DNA of 64,000 bases from Myrica gale. Lineage: Eukaryota; Streptophyta; Magnoliopsida; Fagales; Myricaceae. Under the pieces are notes generated by a model. That model saw only the letters and a list, made by a program, of their open reading frames with translations. It was not told the origin of the DNA and ran no database searches. The stretch lies in assembly GCA_963930655.1 (NCBI GenBank), contig OZ005600.1, positions 5,459,501 to 5,523,500 on the forward strand. The letters are read 5' to 3'. A program made the position numbers and the translations under genes. Position 1 is the stretch's first letter; every line of letters starts with the position of its first letter. Shown here in pieces: positions 24,441-35,435 of the stretch.

Positions 24441-24895
24441 TAATCTCTTCAAATCATATTTTTTAATTCATGTCTTGGAGTGGAAGTTCGTTTCTTTTGG
24501 GAGTTCTTCTAATTTCAAAATACGCTTCTCAATTGTTTCAAGGTCGTTATCAATGGGGAGTGAGCTTTAATTCACACAACATAAAATTTCATTATAAAGG
24601 TAATAGAATACAAGCATTGACCCATCAAAAATTGTGACGTTTTAGATTGATAATATATTTTTTTTAAATTGAACCTTCATGCTGACCGAGAGAATGTCCT
24701 TCAACAGCAAAATTCTTCCTTGTATTAAGTAGTTGCTGGTCGATTATATCTGAAAAATCTATGGTCATCAAATTACCAGGATATAGAGTAGCACAGCTGA
24801 TTTCTTCGGTAAATTCACAAGCAGCAGAAACCCGCAATAAATTAGTACAAAATTGCAACATCGAGGACAAAACTTCTGATACTTTAGTGCACTGC

Positions 24896-27800
24896 TCAGT
24901 AAGGTCGAAACTTCCTAGCGGCTCTCAACTCTTGTATCCGCTTTTTGTCCTGCTCGAACTTGCTTTGCAACATCATAATTTCTGCAAGGAAATAATCACA
25001 TGAATCTACGACCATCTGCATATGCCATAGCTATTTTGCCAAGGATAAAAGGAGTAAAAGCGGCAATCTTAAGCATATTTACATATCCTATGTTGTATGC
25101 ATGCTAGACACTATATAGTGTCGTCCGAGAAAGTACGGAGTAATTTGCTCTATATTCCTCCCTTGCATGAAACAACAAATCAGCCACAGAAATCATTTGC
25201 CATGACACTGGCTCATAGTCGTAGCAGGAATCATATGCCATGACAATGACTTATTCTTCAGTCATGCTTGTAATGAGTGCATATCCTGAATTCACCATAA
25301 GCTAGAGGCTCTAAGACAACACCTTGAAATCCTGTCTCCGGAAAAGTAGATTTTGGCAGAAAGGGATTAAAAATCTTCATGTAGGTGTTTGACTTGGTAT
25401 AATCTACAGCATCAGGACAAACTATGCTGTGAGGACATGCTGCATTCTACAGACAAGTGAAAAACAGTGTCCTCGGATGTGGGCGGCTGTTAAAAATAAA
25501 ATAAAAATTGCCCCTTACATTCTTCAAACTTTAGGCATCATATGACATCTATTTCATTTTCATTCAGACACTACACCTGAATCCACAGGTTCTAACAATA
25601 TCATTTTCATACCTAGTCCCTATTAGTAACCATTGCATTAAATAACAATGTCAGTCCTTTAAAAAAAGGGAAAATGTAAAGATTTAGCTGAAACAAAACA
25701 ATTATTAATGATAAATTGAAAAAAGCTCCTCATACACTGAAAATTCAGCATGTCTGCAGACAACCCTCTAAAGTCTAAGTTCTGGGGATAAATTCTCAAT
25801 AACATGCCTCAGCATATATGCAAAAACTGGTTTTCCCGAAACTAAAATGGAAATAAAGTTTCCAAACAAGATTCATCATACCATTTCTCTGGGCTTCTCT
25901 TCTTTGGAAGCGGTAGAAATTTAAGCCAACTTCTTTATGCTTCTTCTTGGCCATCTTATCCTCCACAGCAGCCTGGGCTACAGAGCCCACAGTAACTCCA
26001 CTTTCAGCATCCGTTGTCTTCTTCCTTCCTTTATGGTGTACAACCACCGTCCAACCCCCTTCAGCAGCTTGGTCTTCTCTTTCTTTCCTTTCCTGTATAC
26101 ACCGTTACAAGATGAATAACAACTAAAGTAGTGACCTCATCGATTAAACTAGGGGAATAAATGACCACAATACTTCTTTAAAAGTGCAAGAGATCCATTA
26201 TATAAGAATAGAAACAGCCACCATCTGATCATGACAAATTTTCCATAAACATGCATGCATGATTTCCTAAAATTAATAGCACGTCAGCAACATCCAACAT
26301 GGAACATTACATGCTAGTCTGGCAGCGGGTAGTGCTGTGTGTAGCATATATGTAACGTATAAGCATCCCACTAAGAGATTATTGTTTACAAACATGGAGA
26401 AAGCACATATATCAACATCCAAATCTTTTTCAATCAAATGACGACAGCTGTGCTTTACTCCCACACATATATTCTTGTATATGTGCACAAAACTATCTAT
26501 AGTTTTGAGACAGAATTCTGAATATGTGACTTGGTTTGTGAACGTGTAACAGTTCTTTTAACAGAATAGAGATTTTCTGCATGCTACAAATTTTTACACG
26601 TGCAACTAGGAAAGTTTCCTTCAGGGCAAAGGTAAAATGGCAGAGAGAGGGGATAACTTAAAGGATACTATACTGAATATCAAATTAAGAATCACTGACA
26701 GAGTGACGGGAGGTATTCAAAACCTGTTCTTGTCGTTCCTCGTGAGCAGTTATGAAGTCATCAATATTTTGTTGCAATACCATTAACCCTGGCCTACTTT
26801 GGCGGTATTCTTTAATCCATTCTGCAGTTAAGAAGCTCTCAATAAGAAAAATCAACAGATGCTCAGAAAAATCCTCAAAGACTAAATTGCATATGAAAGT
26901 TGACTTCAGTCAATAGATTGTTTGAAGCAAGTTTCACCACTCATCGTATCTATGCTGCTTTTTTGTTATGGGCGAGACTGGGGACACCACGGGTAGGAGG
27001 GAAGAAGAAAAATATCTCCTGTTAGAAGTTAGGCTATAGGAATGAAGATTATTTAAAGTAGGTTGACGCAAGCCATAAAAGAAACATGCATTACTAAGGT
27101 ATAAAGCCAAGCCAAAAAAAAAAGGTCATCAAGATGCACACGTTGCCATCATGGTAGTGAATAGAGGAATCAGATACTATTGACACCCCTGCTTATCAAA
27201 AAAGGATACTATTGATACCCCTAATATCTGTTTAGGTAGATCTTGTCAATCTTCTTCAGTAGAATCTTCATTTTTGCTGGTCTAGAATCTTCAGCTACCC
27301 CTCCTTCACACCTTCTAGTACGGATTTTTTCAAAATTGCTTTTCCACAGAAGAAAAAGAACAAAACAAAAAATGCATATGATTACTAAATTGTGTTTTCT
27401 TGCCACTGGATTATGAGAAGTCAAGAGCACACAGATAAATGCCGTGAATTCTGGAACTTATACTTGGCATTCCTTTTGAGCAGTCCTCGTCCCCAGAAGA
27501 GATCTGATAAACATCGTCTTGACCAGCTTCTCCTCCCTCTTCCTGCGACTTCTCAGCCTCCATGGATAAATTTTGATACTTCTTTCTCTTTATCCTAGCT
27601 TTCTTTTTGGAATTACCTATAAGAAAACCTTCGCTTATTCAGCAACATATGATTACTGGGAAGTATTGGTCTTCACAAGATTGTGAGCAGTTGACCATAC
27701 AAACCAAAATGTTCTCAATTCAAAAATTTATACCTAACCTCCTTTCCGAGCAGTCCTCATCCCCAGGAGGCAGATGACAAACCTCATCCTGATCAGCTTC

Positions 27801-28678
27801 TCCCTTTTTATGTGACTTCTTACCCTTTTCTGATGGACTACGATCCTCCTTTTTCTTTCTCTTAGTTTTCTTAGACTTACCTATAAGAACAAAGGAGATA
27901 CCAGTGAGTTCTATGACATTCAAACTAAAATTGCAATAACAATGTCAATGTGAAGTAGAGACAAAACAAAAGCAATTGCATATTTACGAGTTATGATCTC
28001 TGTTTCAACATCAGTCCCCCTGAGCCCTTCTGTACATTCAATCTCTCCTTTGGTCTGAAAATGGCTTTTTTCTGTCACACCATGATCTGAAAACCCCAAA
28101 AAGTAACTTAACTACAGTAAAGATAAGCATAACAGTACGAATGCCGCCTATAGCATCAAGACAGCTTGCTTCACAACTTAATTAAGAAATGGAAATATTG
28201 TTCTTAAATTAACAAGAATAATACAAAAAGCATAAAAATAAAGTAATGAAGAATCGAAGGATATCATAGAAATCACACTCAGACACTCCCATACCTAAAA
28301 AGCACGCCTTGCTAAACACAATAATCACGTAATCACAATCCCGTCTTCTCTCACTTTTCAGCCGACGGCACAGTACATTAGAGATACAAACACTGACGTG
28401 GAAAAGAAACACAAATTCAAAGCTACCCGAGGAGCCCATAGAACTAAAGAAAAAAGCTCATCTCAAAAAAAAAAATAGTTCAAGCATATAGACCCGAGAA
28501 GCCATATCAACAAAAAGAAATACAAAACCACGTGGGAAGTAATAATCAAACTCGAACTGTAAACTAAAAAGAAAAAACAGCATAAAGGCGACCAACCATT
28601 TGCGGGCATCTCGTGATTTCTCTTATGAAGCTTTTCGATCTTTTGCTTCTTCTTCTTCCGGTTCTTCTGCGAGTCCAT
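24896..28678 (-). CDS. RRP7: RRP7-like ribosomal RNA-processing protein
   Basis: Nucleolar factor of the RRP7 family, needed for 18S rRNA maturation in yeast and plants. Minus-strand exons: 28678-28597, 28086-27988, 27880-27734, 27616-27464, 26821-26724, 26092-25882 and 24981-24896. The junction phases agree and give 291 residues. The N-terminal half is very rich in Lys, Arg and Glu (nucleolar-type). The conserved part starts at DEDCSKGMPKWIKEYRQSRP and continues through EGGWTVVVHHKGRKKT. The RRP7 C-terminal domain then runs from FYRFQRREAQRNE to the invariant end ARKFRPY. Exons 3 and 4 encode similar peptides, both ending in GDEDCS, and look like a tandem exon duplication. From memory, the Arabidopsis relative is At5g38720, next to the PPR gene At5g38730, as here. 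Confidence 0.92.
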
Positions 28679-28965
28679 AATTCTTTCCTCCTCTCTCTCC
28701 GCACAGCGTGTTACGTTGGTCTATCTGGGAAAGAGGGGTGAGAAATACGGAAGCAGGTTTAGGGCGCCAGTGCACCTGCACTTGTTGTACTCCTTCGGCT
28801 ATGGTCTTATTCCCTATCAGTCGGGTCGGGCTTGTTTTATTTGGTTTCCGGTGCAAGTCTCACAAAAAAAAAAGGGGGTTCGTTCTTTTCCAAATACTCG
28901 GGTCTACGGGTCGGACCGGACGGATTCTGCACAACCCTCGAATACTTTTAAGTTCTGTAATATAA

Positions 28966-29148
28966 GGGCCTGTTCGTTTAACAAAAAAATCATCAGAATT
29001 TTTTGAATTCTCAGAAAATCCTACAACCAAACATCATTTTTAATCTCATATAAAAATAATTACAACACACATATCAATAAAGTTAACATCACCTAAAATT
29101 CTCAAAACAAAAAAATTCTCACAACACTCACTCAAACAGAACGACCTC
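28966..29148. mobile_element. Tourist-like MITE, 183 bp, TAA target duplication
   Basis: The left end GGGCCTGTTCGTTTAAC pairs with the inverted right end near 29130-29148. TAA flanks both sides (28963-28965 and 29149-29151), as in PIF/Harbinger elements. It is the same family as 7528-7699, in reverse orientation. It sits in the shared upstream region of the RRP7-like and PPR genes. Confidence 0.78.
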
Positions 29149-29218
29149 TAAATTATTTTATGATTTAAAATTATATAATGCTTATAATTGAAATTCTCGC
29201 GTTTGAAGAAACCTGGGT

Positions 29219-29515
29219 ATGTTCGTTTTCACCATTTTTTCAGGATTCTAAGTATATTCACAATTCTACCACCGAACATATTCAGAATTCAAATACAAAA
29301 ACCAATACATTTTACACAATCTCCAACAACTTTTTAATTTTTTATTCAACATAAATTTTCTCTCTTTATATTTTTTCACATAACCCCAATATTTTTTTAT
29401 TAAACAATTACATCAAATCATTTCTCTCTCCACTTTACACAAACACCAATAAAACACTATTCAACATAAAAATTAACAACTTCTCTCAAATCCTACATTT
29501 TTTCTCGAAACTAAC
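29219..29515 (-). mobile_element. MITE, inverted partner of the copy at 23892
   Basis: On the minus strand this copy matches 23892-24184 with scattered substitutions and small indels. It ends only about 60 bases before the PPR start codon, so it probably contributes to that gene's promoter or 5' UTR. Confidence 0.7.
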
Positions 29516-29578
29516 GTCACCCTGCGATTTTCAAGAATGTGACACACGGCCACCACGTTGTACTTGTACGAGAAACTT

Positions 29579-31360
29579 ATGGCTGCCATGGTTTGTTCAA
29601 CTAGAGAGACTCAGTTGATTCGAACTATATGTGCCATAGTTGTGAAGGGTCACTGGGACAACTTCTTGAAACCCAAGATTGGCTCCGCTCTCACATCAAC
29701 CACCATCCACCAGGTACTCCTACAGCTCTCACTTCACAGCAACGGCCCATCAATTCTTCCTTGGGCATTTTTCAAGTGGGTTGAATCGGTTCCCAACTAT
29801 AAGCACTCTTTGCAATGTTCATGGACCATGATCAATATCCTCACTACGTACAAGCACTTTAAAACCGCACAAGACTTGCTTGAGAAAATTGCGCTTAAAG
29901 ATTTTCTGTCGTCACCCGCAGTTATGAATGCTCTAGTGAGGGATTACGATGACCCCATTGTGAACTCGCATGTTCTGAGCTGGCTTGTGATATTTTACGG
30001 GAAGTCGAGGATGACCCAGGACGCTATGCAGGTGTTTGAGCACATGAGGACGCATAGGTTTATCCCTCATCTGCATGCCTGTACTGTGCTCTTGAATTGC
30101 TTGGTTAAGGATAGGATGACTGATATGGTTTGGAAAGTTTATAAGAAGATGGTTCGTTTGGGGGTTGTTCCAAATATACACGTTTACAATGTTTTAATTC
30201 ATGCCTGTTGCAAGTCTGGGGATGTGGAGAAGGCCGAGATGTTGTTAAGTGAGATGGAATTGAAGTGCTTTCTTCCGGATCTTTTTACGTATAATACGTT
30301 GATCTCATTATATTGCAAGAGGAGTATGCACTATGAGGCTATGGCTGTACAGGATAGAATGGAAAGAGGAGGAGTTAGTCCTGATATTGTTACTTTTAAT
30401 TCACTTATATACGGATTTGCTAGAGAAGGTAGAATGAGAGAAGCTGTAAGGCTTTTCCAGGAGATCAAAGGTGCTACTCCTAATCATGTGACATATACTA
30501 CTTTAATCGACGGGTATCTTAGAGTAAGTGACCTTGAAGAAGCTTTAAGATTGCGCAGGGTGATGGAGGCTACGGGGTTGTACCCTGGAGTCGTTACTTA
30601 TAATTCAATTATCCGCAAGTTGTGTGCAGATGGCAGGATAAGGGATGCAAATAAGCTCTTGAATGAGATGAGTGAGAGAAAGGTTGAACCTGATAATGTT
30701 ACCTGTAACACATTGATTAATGCTTACTGCAAGATAGGAGATGTGAGGTCTGCTTTGAAAGTGAAGAACAAGATGTTGGAGGCTGGATTAAAGCTGGACC
30801 AATTTACATACAAAGCTTTGATTCATGGATTCTGCAAAGTGCACGAGATGGACAGTGCCAAAGAGCTCTTGTATGACATGCTTGATGCTGGATTTTCTCC
30901 AAGTTACTGCACCTACTCTTGGATTATAGACAGTTACTGCAATCGAGACAATGAAGATGCAATTATAAGACTCCTTGATGAGCTGGTCAAAAGAGACCTA
31001 TGTGTTGATGTTTCGGTGTACAGGGCATTGATTAGGAGGTTATGTAAGATAGACAGGGTTGATTGTGCTGAAAAAATATTCATTCTTATGCAAGGGAAGG
31101 GCATTTCAGGAGACAGTGTTGTATATACGAGTCTGGCATATGCTTACTTGAAAGCAGGGAACACAAACATTGCTTCAAAGATGTTAGACGAAATGGCTGA
31201 AAGGAGGTTGATGATAACACTAAAAATCTATAAATCTTTTAATGCTTCTTATGCTGTTGACATCAGCATCTTACCTCTCTTTTGGGATCATGTTCTTGGG
31301 AGAGGCTTAATGTCAAAAAATATTGTTAAAGAAATGCAGCAGATGAATGTGCCTTCATGA
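29579..31360 (+). CDS. P-class pentatricopeptide repeat protein (At5g38730-like)
   Basis: PPR proteins bind specific organellar RNAs. This is one intronless frame of 593 residues from the ATG at 29579; an earlier in-frame TTG at 29558 is not a plausible start. The N-terminal region IRTICAIVVKGHWDNFLKPK is followed by a helical stretch and then roughly eleven 35-residue P-type repeats. Clear repeat signatures are VYNVLIHACCKSGDVEKAEM, FTYNTLISLYCKRS, VTFNSLIYGFAREGRMREAV, VTYTTLIDGYLRVSDLEEAL and FTYKALIHGFCKVHEMDSAK. There is no E, DYW or SMR extension. I recall the close relative At5g38730. The gene is divergent from the RRP7-like gene, with about 0.9 kb between start codons. Confidence 0.93.
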   Translation: MAAMVCSTRETQLIRTICAIVVKGHWDNFLKPKIGSALTSTTIHQVLLQLSLHSNGPSILPWAFFKWVESVPNYKHSLQCSWTMINILTTYKHFKTAQDLLEKIALKDFLSSPAVMNALVRDYDDPIVNSHVLSWLVIFYGKSRMTQDAMQVFEHMRTHRFIPHLHACTVLLNCLVKDRMTDMVWKVYKKMVRLGVVPNIHVYNVLIHACCKSGDVEKAEMLLSEMELKCFLPDLFTYNTLISLYCKRSMHYEAMAVQDRMERGGVSPDIVTFNSLIYGFAREGRMREAVRLFQEIKGATPNHVTYTTLIDGYLRVSDLEEALRLRRVMEATGLYPGVVTYNSIIRKLCADGRIRDANKLLNEMSERKVEPDNVTCNTLINAYCKIGDVRSALKVKNKMLEAGLKLDQFTYKALIHGFCKVHEMDSAKELLYDMLDAGFSPSYCTYSWIIDSYCNRDNEDAIIRLLDELVKRDLCVDVSVYRALIRRLCKIDRVDCAEKIFILMQGKGISGDSVVYTSLAYAYLKAGNTNIASKMLDEMAERRLMITLKIYKSFNASYAVDISILPLFWDHVLGRGLMSKNIVKEMQQMNVPS

Positions 31361-33006
31361 AGGAACCTTGGAGATGCGTCTGAAGTTGAAGAATAAATTT
31401 TCTTGCTAGAAGGGGAATGGTACAGGAACCCCTCCTGGTTCTGCTCCCCCATAGTGTTGGTCAGCCAAGCATCTGATTGTAGAGAACTTGATATAATGGA
31501 GGGGTCACAAATAATCTTGGTATCAAGTGTTTATGCATCCCCAGACTCGTGGACCTTATTCCCCGATTTCAGTAGTAATTTTCTTTATGGTTGCAGAACC
31601 ATCTTAGATCCACTCTCGCTGCTTTCATTTTCAGCTCATTAGGCAAGGAAGCTACCCCTTGTGTTTTGACATCGCAGATAAATCTAGGTGAGACTTGATT
31701 TGGTCCTCTCTTATTTTCCAATTTAGCTTGAATCAGCCCCATTTATTTTGCTTAAATTAGGATGGTCATGTTGATAATAGTCTTGGATGATCTGATAATT
31801 GTCTATTCTCCGATCTTGAATCCCTAAAAACCAGTTAAATGAAGAAAAAAACAATTAGTAATAAGCATTAGTAGAGGACCCTAATGCAATAAAATATTGA
31901 TATGGTGTGAGGAATTTTATGCAGTTGAGGAACTTATGATCTTTGTAAATATTAGTGTTGTTGGAAAAACAAATATTCAACTGTGGAGTGATTGCTCTCT
32001 TGTCATAAAAATCTTTTTTTTTTTTCAATATCTTCAGCTATTCTGGTGTCTGTTTAATGCTCATAATGTATAGTTTAAAATCCATTGTTTCATTGGACAG
32101 TTTGTCATATAAAGTTGACATTCACAGCGTCCAAATATCTTGAAAGTGGGGATCGAAAAATAGAGGAAAGGAAAATCCTTGACTGAACGGCCATTATAAA
32201 TCTGTAGGCAAGTGCTTTGGCTACCTGATAATGTATGTATCTTAATTTCTTGAGGTATTTACGATCTTGTCGTAAATCCACTACTTTCTTATTGAAGTCC
32301 TTTAGACTAGACAGGGTGATCTGGTGCAATCAACCTTTCCCGAAACCTATGACTTCTTGACAGGCCCCCACTTGACTTCTCTTTCTTTTCATAATTTTAG
32401 GTATGTGTCTGTGAAGCAGTGCTTCTCTTCAGAATGTTAATGGAGATTGGCGAACAAACTTTGAGGTGGATGCAGTTAAGGAGATGTCTACTATGGATGG
32501 GCGGGTAGCCTGTGGAGCAGCTGTTGTGTGGAAGTACCATCTTTCAGAAAATCATTTTTCTCATGGACTGGATGGTTGATTTTGAATGTTGGAATTGGTG
32601 TAATAAGCTCAAAACTATCATAAAGCTGAGTGGGCACAGCTGCGGCAGAGTGGCATCATTGATTCATCTAGCAATGATATGGAATTGTTATGTTCTGAGG
32701 AAGAAAGTAGTGTCTCTGGTCTGTACTCTAGACTCCCAGAGAGTGATGAAAGGATGATACTTCTGGAAGCATTGATTTGAAAAGGTGAGAATGATGTCCT
32801 GACTCCTGAGTCGTTAATACTTCAAAGTTGCAAAATCTCTGAGCTATCGGTTTCAGAATTGGTTCCGATAGGAAAATTCTGGCAACAAGTTGGCTTATGC
32901 TGCGGCTTGATTTGAAGCTTATGGGATGACCCGATGAAAATAAGATTTATTAGATTGTTCTATAGTTTTATTAGCCTTAATTAAGAGTTACATTTTTTAA
33001 TGTTTG
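31361..33006. other. PPR 3' flank, no gene recognised
   Basis: Probable 3' UTR and AT-rich intergenic DNA. A T-rich run is at 32009-32021. Some stretches near 32400-32760 look exon-like in composition, but they carry stops in every frame I tried and no known domain. Confidence 0.4.
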
Positions 33007-33400
33007 AAATTAAAGTTTAATTACAGCTACAGTCCATGTGGTATTGACTTTTAACAAATTAATATCTGAGGTACAACTTTGAAAAGAATGGTTACGTGGT
33101 CTAATTTTTTATACATACAGGTTATTTTATTCATAAAAAATTAGTCAACTAATGAAAGATCGACATGAATTAGGTATCGAAATATTCATTTTCGAGGTTG
33201 GATAACCTTGCCTGAATCATGTTTTTCGTCAGTGGACTAACTTTTGATTGACGAAAGGACACATATGTCTAAAAAACCGAATTATATGGAACGTCCTGTT
33301 CAAAATTATGTCTAAAAAACAAATTATATCGAACGTCCAATGATTGCTCTGTTAAAAAGTTAATACCACAATACAGTATCAATAATTAAGCCTGAAATTA
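33007..33400. repeat. inverted-repeat element upstream of the KIN-type gene
   Basis: The left arm contains GTGGTATTGACTTTTAACA and the right arm TGTTAAAAAGTTAATACCAC, which pair. Between them, AATTATATGGAACGTCC and AATTATATCGAACGTCC are tandemly repeated. There is no coding capacity. It is probably a MITE or foldback element lying 300 bp ahead of the stress gene. Confidence 0.6.
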
Positions 33401-33414
33401 ATTGCGAATTACAT

Positions 33415-33420
33415 GTCGGC
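33415..33420 (-). promoter_or_regulatory. DRE/CRT element (GCCGAC)
   Basis: GTCGGC on this strand is GCCGAC on the other, the core bound by CBF/DREB factors in cold and drought responses. It lies about 290 bases before the KIN start codon, a fitting place for a cold-induced promoter. Confidence 0.55.
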
Positions 33421-33566
33421 AAGGCACTGTTGCTCTCAATTATTAATGACACGGAACCCGCCCAAGGTCTTGGAAATAGGTGGCATCCATTGAACGGATC
33501 AGTTCAAGGGAGATACTCTCACCGCGTATTTTTGAGCGAACTACATTCTGCAACGTCTCGTTACTT

Positions 33567-33574
33567 CCACGTGG
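33567..33574. promoter_or_regulatory. G-box/ABRE in the KIN promoter
   Basis: CCACGTGG is palindromic with an ACGT core, the target of ABF/AREB bZIP factors in ABA responses. It is 45 bases upstream of the TATA box, together with an ACGT-containing CAACGTCTCG at about 33550. Confidence 0.65.
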
Positions 33575-33610
33575 CAGAACACTTGTGGAGTAGCTGGTGG
33601 CTCTGAAGTA

Positions 33611-33618
33611 CTATAAAA
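33611..33618 (+). promoter_or_regulatory. TATA box of the KIN-type gene
   Basis: CTATAAAA lies in the context GTACTATAAAAGGC, 95 bases before the start codon, which leaves a short 5' UTR of roughly 60 bases. Confidence 0.75.
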
Positions 33619-33705
33619 GGCTACGAGAGAAGCATCCTCAGTCAGCAGAGGAGTGTTTGTGAGCATAGTGAATTTTTGTGAGAGTTTTCCAAAGAAAGCA
33701 AGAAG

Positions 33706-34047
33706 ATGGCAGACAATACTCAGAAGTTGAGCTTCCAAGCTGGGGAGGCCAAGGGAAAGGCTCAGGTCAGCTTTTTCAACTTTTTCTCTCTGCGTTAAAA
33801 ACTTGAATCCCCATTTCAAATGCATAATACATCTCTTACACTATGCGAATGGTAATGGCTCTGTTCCTTGCAAAATTATGATGTTGATGACGTTCGTTTT
33901 CAGGAGAAGAGCAGCACCTTGATGGAACAGGCTACCAATGCTGCTCAATCCGCCAAGGATGCATGCCTGTCCGCTGGGGATCAGGTGAAGGCTCAGGTAC
34001 TGGGAGCTACTGATTCTGTGAAGAAAGCCACTGGAATGAACAAATGA
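33706..34047 (+). CDS. KIN: KIN1/KIN2-type cold- and ABA-induced small protein
   Basis: Two exons, 33706-33765 and 33904-34047, encode 67 residues, compared with 66 in Arabidopsis KIN1 and KIN2. The sequence is hydrophilic and Ala/Lys/Gln-rich, without signal peptide or membrane segment: MADNTQKLSFQAGEAKGKAQ in exon 1, and repeated helical motifs AAQSAKDA, DQVKAQV and TDSVKKATGMNK in exon 2. The family is small, LEA-like and induced by cold, drought and ABA; its exact biochemical role is not settled. The promoter carries DRE, ABRE and TATA elements. In Arabidopsis, KIN1/KIN2 lie between SAMDC2 and the PPR gene At5g15980 (from memory), in agreement with the order here. Confidence 0.93.
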
Positions 34048-34484
34048 GGGCTGGATTCATCCATCTCTGTCGTACTTGGGTCTTCTAATTTCTTTTAAGT
34101 TGGTTAGTTGTAAGGGGCCTTATTATCTTGATGCTCCCTCTTTTAACGTCTTGTTGGTAGTTTTTCATTCAACAAAGAGGCTCCTAGAATCGAGTCCTCG
34201 CCTTGTTATCTGGTGCTCCTTTAAGGAGCCTGTTAATGGTTTCTGCATGCTCTGTATTACGAAGAGGTCTCTTTTATGTAGCCCTCGTTTGATCAGTTTA
34301 TAAAGATTTCGAACCGCAGGTTTTAGATAATATATTTTTTTTCCCAAGAATTTTAACTTTGGAATATATCATCATATGCGCAGACTCCTCACTTGCAGAT
34401 CCGTCTTTTTCATCCCAAATTTTTTAGGATATTTCTTTTTCTTTTTCTTAATAAATTGACATTAAATACTAACCCCCTCTCTCT

Positions 34485-35166
34485 CTCTCGCCCATATTCT
34501 CTCTGCTACTTCAAAATCGCCGACGGTCAGGAGGGGGGTGAAGGAGCTCCGCCTTTTTTTCTCTCTTTTCCCCTCCTTCCTCTTCCCTCTGTCCTCTGTC
34601 CTCTCCTCCTCTCTGGTTCGCATCGTTGCATCGGTTGGGTGGGTTTTTTTTGTTTCTTTGCATGTGGTTTCCCCGCGCCGATCAATGGCTTCCGCCCAGT
34701 TTCAACACACGTCCCATGGTTGGACTCAGTATGCCGAGCTCTTACGTCTTCACTCTCATCCGCTGCTCCAACGACCGAGTGTGTTCACTCACGTGCGCCG
34801 ATCTCTTTAGGGGCTCGTACGACCTCCTCCGCCCTTCCTAGCTACCGTGGCTCTGTTTCGACCACCCCCACGCGCCGCCTCCGCCGCCCACATTTCCGAT
34901 CCCGTTATGGCCAGAGTTTTCCCGGCCCTTTCCATGGCCTATGTTTCATACTTTCGCTTTTTCCCGTTTGGGCTTGCATCTATGTTTTAATACTGGTTGT
35001 AGTTTTTCTGTTTGTTTGTTTTCCATTTCAGGCATAATAGCTTACGGTCGTTTGTGGTTTTTCCACCGTCTAAGGCTTATCTGCCCCTTGTGGTCTTTTG
35101 TAAGATCTTTCGGTCCGTCTGTTTGTTGGACCGCCTACTCTTTAGAGCTCCTTGATGCTATTATGC
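34485..35166 (+). other. C-rich stretch with unassigned open frames, possibly retroelement-derived
   Basis: This block is richer in C and T than its surroundings and carries overlapping frames of 70-214 codons (the longest ends at 35037) with no recognised domain. It ends in TGCTTAAAAAATAG just before the LINE fragments, so it may be an untranslated region of a non-LTR element. No borders are clear. Confidence 0.35.
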
Positions 35167-35435
35167 TTAAAAAATAGAATCACAAGCTAGAAATATAAAA
35201 AGGAATGAATCGAGGGTCCTTAAAGCCAAACAGATGAGAGCGAGCCGCCGTTGAGCTAACAAATGGACTTGCTGGTTCACTTTTCTGGGTACCCAATAAA
35301 TAGTCCGGGTGTAAATAAGAAAAGTTGTTCTTCCCATCATCATCATCAAAGGTGTTTGAATTAAAGCCAATAGTTTGGTATTTACAAACTTATTGGAGTC
35401 AATTGTAGCTGACATTTTACATGATTCGAGTGACA
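35167..35435 (-). mobile_element. antisense LINE fragment, RNase H C-terminus
   Basis: The minus strand encodes an open frame (to 35442) with IYWVPRKVNQQVHLLAQRRL, the characteristic end of the RNase H-like domain (RVT_3) of plant LINE ORF2, preceded by DSNKFVNTKLLALIQTP. The upstream part is interrupted by the plus-strand LINE, which seems to have inserted into this older copy. Confidence 0.65.

Noticed and set aside
29558..29578. PPR start at an upstream TTG
   Set aside because: Non-AUG start without support; the ATG at 29579 gives the expected N-terminus.
34393..35037. 214-codon frame as a novel protein
   Set aside because: Low-complexity Pro/Ser/Leu composition in a C-rich stretch with several competing frames, next to LINE remnants.
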